This document shows, in pieces, positions 6,892 to 13,665 of a DNA stretch of 20,639 nucleotides; position 1 is the first letter of the stretch, and each line of letters opens with the position of its first letter. The DNA lies in the NCBI GenBank assembly GCA_018372555.1, contig JAHAIU010000030.1, forward strand, positions 1 to 20,639, given 5' to 3'. The notes under the pieces were generated by a model, which worked only from the letters and a program-made list of their open reading frames with translations, made no database searches and was not told the origin of the DNA. The stretch is from Clostridium sp. Lineage in GTDB: Bacteria > Bacillota > Clostridia > Clostridiales > Clostridiaceae. The position numbers and the translations under genes are program-made.

Positions 6892-6921
6892 AATATACTC
6901 CTAAGTACCTATATTTTTCAA
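6892..6921 (-). promoter_or_regulatory. Likely pta-ackA promoter
   Basis: Minus-strand TTGAAA (6916-6921), an 18-base spacer and TATATT (6892-6897) sit about 50 bases upstream of the pta start. The match is reasonable but the region is so AT-rich that other registers are possible. Confidence 0.5.
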
Positions 6922-6934
6922 TATAAAAAATCCA

Positions 6935-6979
6935 AAAGAATTAATTCTTTATATTAGGAATATTCAGAATAATAATTCT
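6935..6979. promoter_or_regulatory. Two dyads upstream of the pta promoter, candidate operators
   Basis: AAAGAATTAATTCTTT (6935-6950) is a perfect 16-bp palindrome. A second dyad, AGAAT-AATA-ATTCT (6966-6979), has the same AGAAT/ATTCT arms with a wider gap. Their centres are 30 bp apart, close to three helical turns. They lie between the divergent pta and tmcAL genes, upstream of the pta -35. The sequence does not match the Rex, CcpA or CodY consensus I know. Confidence 0.4.
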
Positions 6980-7028
6980 CTTTGATTATAACATACTAAT
7001 ACACAGTTTTCTTATTTTTTTATTATGT

Positions 7029-7034
7029 TATAAT
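7029..7034 (+). promoter_or_regulatory. Possible -10 box for tmcAL
   Basis: A perfect TATAAT lies 31 bases before the tmcAL start. No good -35 hexamer is present 16-18 bases upstream, so the promoter is only half supported. Confidence 0.3.
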
Positions 7035-7065
7035 AATTTTATATTTCCCATTAAGGAGTGTATTT

Positions 7066-8268
7066 ATGAATATAACAGGTATAATAACAGAATATAATCC
7101 CTTTCATAATGGTCATTTATATCATTTAAATTCTGCAAAGAAAAATACAGAAGCACATGGTATAGTATGCATTATGAGCGGAAATTTTGTTCAACGAGGA
7201 GAACCTGCAATAATTGATAAATGGAAAAGAGCTGAAATGGCATTATTAAATGGAGTTGACTTAGTATTAGAACTTCCAACCTTTTATGCTTTATCTTCAG
7301 CAGAGTTTTTCGCTAAAGGTTCTGTTTCAATATTAAATAGTATAGGTGTAGTAGATAATCTTTTTTTCGGAAGTGAATGTGGTGATGTAAATTCCCTTTA
7401 TAAGATTGCTAAAATTTTAACTTTTGAAAGCGAGGAATTTAAAGAAATTATTAAGAAAAATTTAGGAAAAGGTGTAACTTATGCAAAAGCTAGAGAAATT
7501 GCTTTAATAGAAACTTTAAAAGATGAATCCTTAAATACGATCTTATCTTCATCAAATAATATCTTAGGAATTGAATATATTAAAGCAATACTAAAATTAA
7601 ATAGTCATATAAAACCAATGACCTTAAAAAGAGAAGGTTCCAACTATAACGATAATGAATTAAATTCAATTTTTTCATCAGCAACTAGCATTAGAAAAAA
7701 TTTAAAAGATTGTCATTCAATAAAAAACTTAGAGAATTATATGCCAAAGCCTTCTATAGATATTTTAACTAATCTTAAAAATAATAAATATCCTTTTGTA
7801 TTTTCAGAAGATATGTATTCATTTATTAAATATAAATTATTAACTAATTGTATAAACTTTAACAATATTTTAGAAGTTAAAGAAGGTTTAGATAATAAAC
7901 TAATTAAGGAAATTTATAGTAGTGAAAGTTTAGAAGAATTCATTTTAAATATAAAAAGTAAGCGATATACTTATACAAAAATCTCTAGAATTTTAGCTCA
8001 AATATTTATTTCATTAGATAATTATGATTTCAATTCATTACTTGATGAAAATAACCTTTATGCTAGAGTACTAGCTTTTAATGATACAGGAAAACTTATA
8101 TTAAAAGAAATGAAGAAGAAATCTAATATTCCAATAATAACAAAGGTTCAAAAAAAACATAACAATCCACTTTTATCTTTAGATATACAAAGTAGTAAGG
8201 CTTATTCTATTTTAAATAATGAATATAATCCTTTAAGTGATTTTTTAAATTCACCTATTATAAAATAA
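7066..8268 (+). CDS. tmcAL: tRNA(Met) cytidine acetate ligase
   Basis: TmcAL (YlbM in Bacillus) uses ATP and acetate to form N4-acetylcytidine at the wobble position 34 of elongator tRNA-Met. The 400-residue product begins MNITGIITEYNPFHNGHLYHL, the nucleotidyltransferase-like start with the nucleotide-binding HNGH segment (14-17), followed by MSGNFVQRGEPAI, ELPTFYALSSAEFFAKG and FGSECGD, all family hallmarks. The ribosome binding site AAGGAG sits 9 bases from the ATG. It is divergent from pta-ackA, whose end product is acetate, its own substrate; this may be chance but is a sensible pairing. As I recall, its Bacillus neighbours (ylbJ, yceD/ylbN, rpmF, coaD, rsmD) are the same as here. Confidence 0.95.
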   Translation: MNITGIITEYNPFHNGHLYHLNSAKKNTEAHGIVCIMSGNFVQRGEPAIIDKWKRAEMALLNGVDLVLELPTFYALSSAEFFAKGSVSILNSIGVVDNLFFGSECGDVNSLYKIAKILTFESEEFKEIIKKNLGKGVTYAKAREIALIETLKDESLNTILSSSNNILGIEYIKAILKLNSHIKPMTLKREGSNYNDNELNSIFSSATSIRKNLKDCHSIKNLENYMPKPSIDILTNLKNNKYPFVFSEDMYSFIKYKLLTNCINFNNILEVKEGLDNKLIKEIYSSESLEEFILNIKSKRYTYTKISRILAQIFISLDNYDFNSLLDENNLYARVLAFNDTGKLILKEMKKKSNIPIITKVQKKHNNPLLSLDIQSSKAYSILNNEYNPLSDFLNSPIIK

Positions 8269-8310
8269 TAATATTAAGAAGCCATATGAATATACATATA
8301 TAAGCTTTAG

Positions 8311-8495
8311 AAAATCCTACATTTAATTAAATTATTTTTTTCTAGTATTAGTTATTAAGTAAGGTAATTACTTAATAAACTTATATAAGAATTAAAAAAT
8401 CTATGTTTTCAATTGATCTGACTTACTTTGAAATATGTTTTTCACTTAAAATGTTATAAAACATTAAAGGTAATTTATTTATTGAAACATAGATT
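8311..8495 (+). repeat. Intergenic repeat element, copy A
   Basis: The gap between tmcAL and ylbJ (8269-8511) holds an element clearly related to 13417-13602. Shared parts in order are AAAATnnTACATTTAATTAAATT, a T-rich tract, a hairpin core (here TTATTAAGTAA, 8352-8362, with TTACTTAATAA), ACTTATATA, then TTTCAATT and, about 70 bases on, ATTGAAACATA. The last two form a 15-bp stem with one bulged T (8398-8413 with 8481-8495) that ends 2 bases before the ylbJ AGGAGG. Both copies read in the same direction on the plus strand. It could be a miniature mobile element or a structured RNA. Confidence 0.55.
8428..8457 (+). promoter_or_regulatory. Possible ylbJ promoter
   Basis: TTGAAA (8428-8433), an 18-base spacer and TGTTAT (8452-8457) lie 55 bases before the ylbJ ATG, inside the loop of repeat copy A. 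In Bacillus ylbJ is read by the sporulation factor SigE; I do not see a convincing SigE site here. Confidence 0.25.
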
Positions 8496-8511
8496 ATAGG
8501 AGGTAATTTCT

Positions 8512-9696
8512 ATGTTTAATATTTATATTTTATGGCTTCTTATATTTTTACTAATTGCTCTACTACTAAAACTTCTCGATATAAAAAAAAATTACATTGT
8601 TTGCTTTCTAATTACTTTCCTTATCATTTTATTTGTAATTAACTTAGAAAGTAGCATAGGCGCTGCAATATCAGGTGCTAAATTAGCTTTTACAGCAATT
8701 TTACCTACAATCTTTCCTTTCACTGTAATTTGTAACTTACTAATATGTTATGATGGCATTACCCTATATTCTAAAATATTAGGTCCTTTAATATGCAAAC
8801 CTTTAGGATTATCCAATAACTGCTCCTTCCCAATAGTAGCAAGCTTTATTTGTGGATATCCCCTAGGAGCAAAATATGCATCTGATATATATAATCTTGG
8901 ATTTATACATAAAAAGGAATATGAAAGATTATTAAATATTGCTTCTAATGCTGGTCCTATATTTATTCTTGGCGCTATTTCTGTTTCTATGCTTAATGAT
9001 ATACGTTATGGATATATACTTTTAATTGCAAATTATTTATCTACAATAATAATTGGTATAATTACTAGAAAAAAAGAAGATATTAGAAACATTCCAAGTA
9101 AAAAAGTTAACTTTGAAAATAAACCCTTTGGTACAAACCTAAAATTTGCTATTGAAGGAGCTTTAAATACCACCTTAAATATTAGTGCTTTTGTAATATT
9201 ATTTTCTGTAATAATAAGTATAATAAAAAGCAACACCTTAATTAGCGCTGCTTTTATAAACTTATCACAATATTTTAATTCAGCTAGTGAAATTATATAT
9301 AATTTACTACTTGGAAGTATCGAGTTTACTAATGGAGCAAAATTAATTGCATCTACCAATATAGCTATAAGCTTAAAGCTAAGTTTAATAAGCTTTATAC
9401 TTTGCTTTTCAAGCCTTTCTATTATTGCTCAAGTAGCTTCATTTATTAGTAAAGATAATCCAAATTTTAAAAAATATATTTTTCTTAAGTTTATTCAAGG
9501 AATAATTGGTTTTATAATAACATTTATATCTAGTAATATTATTTTAAAATCGATAAAAACATTTAATAGTAATTACAGCTATAATTCTAACATTATAACT
9601 CTTAAGACTTTTATTTTAATATTAAGCCTTTTAATAGCTACATTAATCTTTACTATTACAATAAAGAAATTAAAATTAAAGTTACATTCCTCTTAA
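8512..9696 (+). CDS. ylbJ: Sporulation integral membrane protein YlbJ
   Basis: YlbJ is a multi-pass membrane protein made in the mother cell during sporulation and needed for spore stability in Bacillus; it belongs to the nucleoside-recognition Gate superfamily and its cargo is unknown. The 394-residue product is strongly hydrophobic, with about eight to ten membrane helices beginning with one at residues 3-20. The most telling stretch is ILPTIFPFTVICNLLI followed by SFICGYPLGAKYASDIYN, then NASNAGPIFILGAISVSMLN-type residues and an ITFISS-rich end. The start has AGGAGG 8 bases upstream. Its stop overlaps, tail to tail by 15 bases, the end of the minus-strand coiled-coil gene. No terminator is visible on either side of that overlap. 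Confidence 0.9.
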   Translation: MFNIYILWLLIFLLIALLLKLLDIKKNYIVCFLITFLIILFVINLESSIGAAISGAKLAFTAILPTIFPFTVICNLLICYDGITLYSKILGPLICKPLGLSNNCSFPIVASFICGYPLGAKYASDIYNLGFIHKKEYERLLNIASNAGPIFILGAISVSMLNDIRYGYILLIANYLSTIIIGIITRKKEDIRNIPSKKVNFENKPFGTNLKFAIEGALNTTLNISAFVILFSVIISIIKSNTLISAAFINLSQYFNSASEIIYNLLLGSIEFTNGAKLIASTNIAISLKLSLISFILCFSSLSIIAQVASFISKDNPNFKKYIFLKFIQGIIGFIITFISSNIILKSIKTFNSNYSYNSNIITLKTFILILSLLIATLIFTITIKKLKLKLHSS

Positions 9697-10218
9697 TTCA
9701 GAAATATTTTCTTTTATCATAGATCCATTACTACTTAAATTTTCATCTATTTCTTTAGCTACTGACTCAAAAGATTTTTGCATATTTTTAATTAGTTCAA
9801 CCTTTTTAGCTTCAATTTGTCTATCTAATTCAGATAAAATTTCGATGGAATACTCTCTTGAACCTAATCTAATTGCCTTAGCATCTCTTTGTGCTAGGGC
9901 AATTATTTCGTTTGCTCTAGCCTTAGCTTCTTTAACTACATCATGATTTTCAACATTTTGTTTCATCATTTCCATTATTTCAGCTTTTGTAGTTTCATAT
10001 TCTTTTTGAGCGCTACTAATAATTTTGTCTTTTTCATTCACTATCCACTCTGCTTTCCTTATTGAATCCGGTAAATAGCTATGTATTTGATCAATAACCT
10101 CTAAAATATCTTTTTTATCTACTACACTTTTACCTGTTATAGGCACCTTGGGTGCATTGTCTAATATTTCTTCTAAGTAATCTAAAAGTTCAATAATATT
10201 TACTTCAACTTTATCCAT
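9682..10218 (-). CDS. Coiled-coil protein of unknown function (often labelled ATPase in clostridia)
   Basis: This 178-residue protein is highly charged and almost wholly helical. Residues about 70-150 have long runs of E, K, A, I and L with heptad spacing (IISSAQKEYETTKAEIMEM, VVKEAKARANEIIALAQRDA), typical of a coiled coil such as the stalk subunits of rotary ATPases or DivIVA-like scaffolds. It has no Walker motif, so the name ATPase that similar genes carry is probably inherited from such stalk similarity. There is no signal peptide or membrane segment. The ATG follows AGGGGGAATAGGG, an unusual but workable ribosome binding site. It is the last gene of the recG-rsmD-coaD set, 21 bases after coaD, and ends overlapping ylbJ. 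Function unknown; a scaffolding role is a guess. Confidence 0.8.
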   Translation of the reverse strand: MDKVEVNIIELLDYLEEILDNAPKVPITGKSVVDKKDILEVIDQIHSYLPDSIRKAEWIVNEKDKIISSAQKEYETTKAEIMEMMKQNVENHDVVKEAKARANEIIALAQRDAKAIRLGSREYSIEILSELDRQIEAKKVELIKNMQKSFESVAKEIDENLSSNGSMIKENISELRGM

Positions 10219-10239
10219 CCCTATTCCCCCTATATATTA

Positions 10240-10725
10240 TTAATTAAACTTATCCATAACTTCTTCTATTAATTCTTCTGGAACTAAGCCATTAATTGAT
10301 CCCCCAAACTTCGCAACTTGTTTTACAGAAGATGAACTAACATAAGAATATGCTGAAGATGTCATCATAAATACCGTTTCTATATCTGGGTTTAATTTTG
10401 AATTCATAAGTGCCATCTGGAACTCATATTCAAAATCTGACATTGTTCTAAGACCCTTTAAAATAACTTTAGAATTATGTAATCTTGCAAAATCTACTAG
10501 AAGACCCTCGAAGCTTAAAACTTCCACATTATCTAAATCTTTTGTTACTCTTTTTATAAGTTCAACTCTTTCATCAATGCTAAATAAACACTTCTTATCA
10601 ACATTAACTAAAACTGCTACTATAAGCTTATCATAAATTTTAGAACCTCTATCTATTATATCCAAATGCCCCTTAGTAATTGGATCAAAACTTCCTGGAT
10701 ATATTGCAATATTCATATCTCTCAC
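10240..10725 (-). CDS. coaD: Phosphopantetheine adenylyltransferase
   Basis: CoaD transfers AMP from ATP to 4'-phosphopantetheine, the next-to-last step of coenzyme A synthesis. Motifs are AIYPGSFDPITKGHLDII with the TxGH nucleotide site, LKGLRTMSDFEYEFQMALMN and SSSSVKQVAKFGG near the C-terminus, equivalent to the family ISSTxVR loop. Start: GTG 10725 (MRDMNIAIYPG) lies 9 bases from a GAGGAG inside the end of rsmD; ATG 10716 (MNIAIYPGSFDP) would match the length of most homologues but is 18 bases from that site. I keep GTG, with the ATG as a fair alternative. It begins 6 bases after the rsmD stop. Its product supplies the cofactor used by Pta and, through holo-ACP formation, acyl carrier protein. 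Confidence 0.96.
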   Translation of the reverse strand: MRDMNIAIYPGSFDPITKGHLDIIDRGSKIYDKLIVAVLVNVDKKCLFSIDERVELIKRVTKDLDNVEVLSFEGLLVDFARLHNSKVILKGLRTMSDFEYEFQMALMNSKLNPDIETVFMMTSSAYSYVSSSSVKQVAKFGGSINGLVPEELIEEVMDKFN

Positions 10726-10731
10726 TTTTAA

Positions 10732-11286
10732 TTACTCCTCATATTTATATAAGCATACTGTAGTATTCCCATACTTTTTACTTTTTACATTTTGTATATC
10801 CTTATATCCCTCATATATTTCTTCAATTGAATCAATTTTTGTTACTATTATTCCATCTTTATCTAACATATTATTTTCTTTAATTATTTCTATGGCTTTT
10901 GGTATCATTTCTTTACAATATGGTGGGTCAATGAAAATTATATCAAAAACTTTCCCTTTTTTACTTAAAGTTTTTAAAGCATCATAAGAATCCATATTTA
11001 AAGGGAAACAAAAATCCTTAAACTTTAAGTTTTCTATATTTTTTTCTAGTAAAGGATAAGTTGTATTGCTCTTATCTACTAAATATACTTCCTTAGCTCC
11101 TCTACTTGCTGCCTCAAGGCCAAGACTCCCTGTTCCTGCAAATACATCTAAAACTACTGCATCTTGTATGTAATTTTGTATTATGCTAAACATAGCTTCT
11201 TTTACTCTATCTAGAGTTGGTCTAGTTTCTATAGTTTCAGGTGGAATAAGCTTTCTACCTCTAGCTTTTCCTGCTATTATTCTCAT
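10732..11286 (-). CDS. rsmD: 16S rRNA (guanine-966-N2) methyltransferase
   Basis: RsmD methylates G966 of 16S rRNA in the assembling small subunit. The 184-residue protein begins MRIIAGKARGRKLIPP, then TRPTLDRVKEAMFSII, both typical, followed by the SAM-binding motif I VLDVFAGTGSLGLEAASRGA and the catalytic DPPY (FIDPPYCKEM) of N2-guanine methyltransferases. AAGGAGG precedes the ATG by 8 bases. It lies 64 bases after recG with no clear terminator and directly ahead of coaD; rsmD-coaD pairing is very common in bacteria. Confidence 0.95.
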   Translation of the reverse strand: MRIIAGKARGRKLIPPETIETRPTLDRVKEAMFSIIQNYIQDAVVLDVFAGTGSLGLEAASRGAKEVYLVDKSNTTYPLLEKNIENLKFKDFCFPLNMDSYDALKTLSKKGKVFDIIFIDPPYCKEMIPKAIEIIKENNMLDKDGIIVTKIDSIEEIYEGYKDIQNVKSKKYGNTTVCLYKYEE

Positions 11287-11350
11287 GTAATTTCCTCCTT
11301 AGCTATCATTATTTCAATTTTATCATAATATTAATTTATATACAATTTTT

Positions 11351-13381
11351 TTAATTAAAACAAATATATCGACTATATCTTTCAATAGATTTAGATATTT
11401 CTATGCATAATTTTACATTTTCTGTTTCATTTGAAGATATTAATTTACTAGCTTCATATCTTGAGCATTTTAATATATCTATATCTTCATAAATATCGGC
11501 AAGCACTAATCCTATATCTCCACTTTGTCTAAGACCAAACATCTCTCCAGCTCCCCTTAACTTTAAGTCTTGTTCAGATATAAAGAAACCGTCTGTTGAT
11601 GATGTCATTATTTCCATCCTCTTCTTAGTCTTATTATTATTTGCCTTCCCTATTAGAATACAGTAAGAAGCATATTCACCTCTTCCAACCCTTCCTCTTA
11701 GTTGATGAAGCTGTGCTAATCCAAACCTTTCTGAATTCTCAATAATCATAACTGAAGCATTTGGTACATTTACTCCTACTTCAATAACAGTAGTTGAAAT
11801 TATAACCTTTGTATTACCTTCCTTAAATGAATTTATTATCTCATCCTTTTCTTTTGGTTTCATTTTACCATGAAGTATTTCTACAGTAACATTCTTAAAA
11901 ACATCACTTTTTAATTCTTCATATAGATTTTCAACAGAATTTAATTCCATTTTTTCATTTTCTTCAATTAAAGGACAGACTATATAAACTTGCCTTCCTA
12001 AACCTATTTCTTTTAAAGCTAAATCATAAGCTTCCATTCTATTTTTATCAGTATAAAACCTAGTATCTATTTTCTTTCTACCTGGTGGCAACTGATCTAT
12101 AATAGAAACATCTAAATCAGAATACATATAAAGTGCTAAGGTTCTTGGTATTGGTGTTGCTGTCATTACTAAAACATCAGGCCTTCTTCCTTTATTAATT
12201 AGCTTATTTCTTTGCTCAACCCCAAATCTATGTTGTTCATCAGTAATAGCTAATCCAAGATTCGTAAAATCTACATCTTCTTGTATTAGGGCATGGGTTC
12301 CTACTACTAGCAATGGTATTCCTTCAGAAATTAATTCCTTAATCCTCTTCTTTTCCTTTGCACTAGTGCTACCTGTTAAAAGCTCGACCTTAATACCAAA
12401 GCCATTATATATTTTTAAAGCTTCTTTATAATGCTGATTAGCAAGTATTTCTGTTGGCGCCATTAAAGTTGCTTGATATCCATTTTTTACAACATTAAAT
12501 ATTGCAATTAATGCAACAATAGTTTTTCCGCTTCCAACATCTCCTTGAACTAATCTATTCATAGAATATTTGCTTTTTTGATCTCTTAAAATATCTCTTA
12601 CTACATTGGTTTGGGCATCTGTTAATTTAAAAGGAAGAGATTCCTTTAATTTTACTAATTCCTCATGCCACTGAAAGGATATTCCATCATTACTTCTTAA
12701 TTTATTTTTTAATAATAAAAGCTTCATAGAATAAGTAAATAATTCTTGAAACTTTAACCTATTTACCGCACTAGTTAGTTCATTCTTTCCTTTTGGAAAG
12801 TGAATTTCCCTAATTGCTGTATCTAAGTCTAATAAATTATACTTTTCTAAAATATATTTAGGTAAATTATCAGTGATAATAACCTTATCTAAGGCTTCAT
12901 TAATGAGTTTTGCTATAACCCTATCATTTAAATCACCTTTTAGAGGATATTTAGGGATAATCTCACTTTTTTTAGCGTCGTTACATCCGACTATAGGATT
13001 AACAACTTCTAACATTTTACCTACCTTTTTAAATTTCCCCACTAATTCATATGTATTATTCATTTTAAAGGTATTTTTTATATATTTTTGATTAAACCAT
13101 TTTCCAAGGACAATATGACCATTATAATCAAATTTAATAGTTGTTAAAACCTTACCATTTTTAGTTTTAATATCTCTATCATAGCCTATAACTCTACAAG
13201 ATAAAATTTGCTTTTCTTCTCCATCTATTTCATCAAAATCTACATCACTTTTAATAAACTCATAATCTCTTGGAAAATATAAAAGTAAATCATAAATAGT
13301 AAAAATACCACACTTATTTAATTTTTCTGTTAATTTGGGACCTACTCCTTTTAAGGTGGATACTTCCATTTTTATATTCAT
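11351..13381 (-). CDS. recG: ATP-dependent DNA helicase RecG
   Basis: RecG remodels stalled replication forks and branch-migrates Holliday junctions. The 676-residue protein has the N-terminal helix-hairpin-helix-like start (STLKGVGPKLTEKLNKCGI), an OB-fold wedge domain (about 55-130), then the superfamily 2 helicase motor: Walker A GDVGSGKT (280-287), MAPTEILANQH, the DEQH box (381-384, ITDEQHRFGVEQR), TATPIPRTL, and the C-terminal ISTTVIEVGVNVPNA and QLHQLRGRVGRG. GAGGTG sits 6 bases from the ATG. The gene is separated from fakA by a terminator and repeat copy B, so it probably has its own promoter in 13390-13450, which I could not place. Confidence 0.98.
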   Translation of the reverse strand: MNIKMEVSTLKGVGPKLTEKLNKCGIFTIYDLLLYFPRDYEFIKSDVDFDEIDGEEKQILSCRVIGYDRDIKTKNGKVLTTIKFDYNGHIVLGKWFNQKYIKNTFKMNNTYELVGKFKKVGKMLEVVNPIVGCNDAKKSEIIPKYPLKGDLNDRVIAKLINEALDKVIITDNLPKYILEKYNLLDLDTAIREIHFPKGKNELTSAVNRLKFQELFTYSMKLLLLKNKLRSNDGISFQWHEELVKLKESLPFKLTDAQTNVVRDILRDQKSKYSMNRLVQGDVGSGKTIVALIAIFNVVKNGYQATLMAPTEILANQHYKEALKIYNGFGIKVELLTGSTSAKEKKRIKELISEGIPLLVVGTHALIQEDVDFTNLGLAITDEQHRFGVEQRNKLINKGRRPDVLVMTATPIPRTLALYMYSDLDVSIIDQLPPGRKKIDTRFYTDKNRMEAYDLALKEIGLGRQVYIVCPLIEENEKMELNSVENLYEELKSDVFKNVTVEILHGKMKPKEKDEIINSFKEGNTKVIISTTVIEVGVNVPNASVMIIENSERFGLAQLHQLRGRVGRGEYASYCILIGKANNNKTKKRMEIMTSSTDGFFISEQDLKLRGAGEMFGLRQSGDIGLVLADIYEDIDILKCSRYEASKLISSNETENVKLCIEISKSIERYSRYICFN

Positions 13382-13416
13382 ATTTTCACCTCAAATTTAT
13401 ATATATAAGTTATAAT

Positions 13417-13602
13417 AAAATTATACATTTAATTAAATTTTTTCTCTAATTCATGACCTTTAAGTAAAGTAAGTATCTAAACAACTTATATAGAGAAAAT
13501 AAATAGATATATACTTTCAATTTCTTATATATTATTAAAATATAATTATTCTCTAATTGTATAAAATTATGCTAATGTATATTAATAATTGAAACATATA
13601 TA
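13417..13602 (+). repeat. Intergenic repeat element, copy B
   Basis: The 284-base gap between the recG start and the fakA end contains an element related to copy A (8311-8495), in the same plus-strand direction. It has AAAATTATACATTTAATTAAA, a stem TTTTCTCTA (13439-13447) with TAGAGAAAA (13491-13499), the inner TTTAAGTA/TATCTAAA hairpin, ACTTATATA, then TTTCAATT (13515-13522) and AATTGAAACATATATA (13587-13602), which pair with a small internal loop. Unlike copy A it is antisense to, and upstream of, its neighbour gene (recG), so the element is not tied to one gene type. Confidence 0.55.
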
Positions 13603-13603
13603 C

Positions 13604-13660
13604 GTTAAATATTAAAGCACAAGTTCCCACTTATGTAAATAAAAGTAGTAACTTGTGCTT
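13604..13660 (-). terminator. Terminator of the asp23-fakA operon
   Basis: AAGCACAAGTT (13615-13625) and AACTTGTGCTT (13650-13660) form an 11-bp perfect stem; inside it CCACTT and AAGTAG add a further short stem. On the minus strand it is followed by TAATATTTAA. It begins a few bases after the fakA stop. Confidence 0.75.
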
Positions 13661-13665
13661 ATTTA

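Noticed and set aside
8311..8495. Copy A as a 6S RNA or a known riboswitch
   Set aside because: It is too AT-rich, lacks the long rod with central bubble of 6S RNA, and I recognise no ligand-binding core.
9033..9359. Minus-strand 108-codon frame inside ylbJ
   Set aside because: Hydrophobic because it is antisense to membrane-helix codons; ylbJ is clearly the real gene.
13382..13665. Small protein genes in the recG-fakA gap
   Set aside because: I saw no frame with a ribosome binding site and plausible composition on either strand; only the repeat element and terminator are supported.
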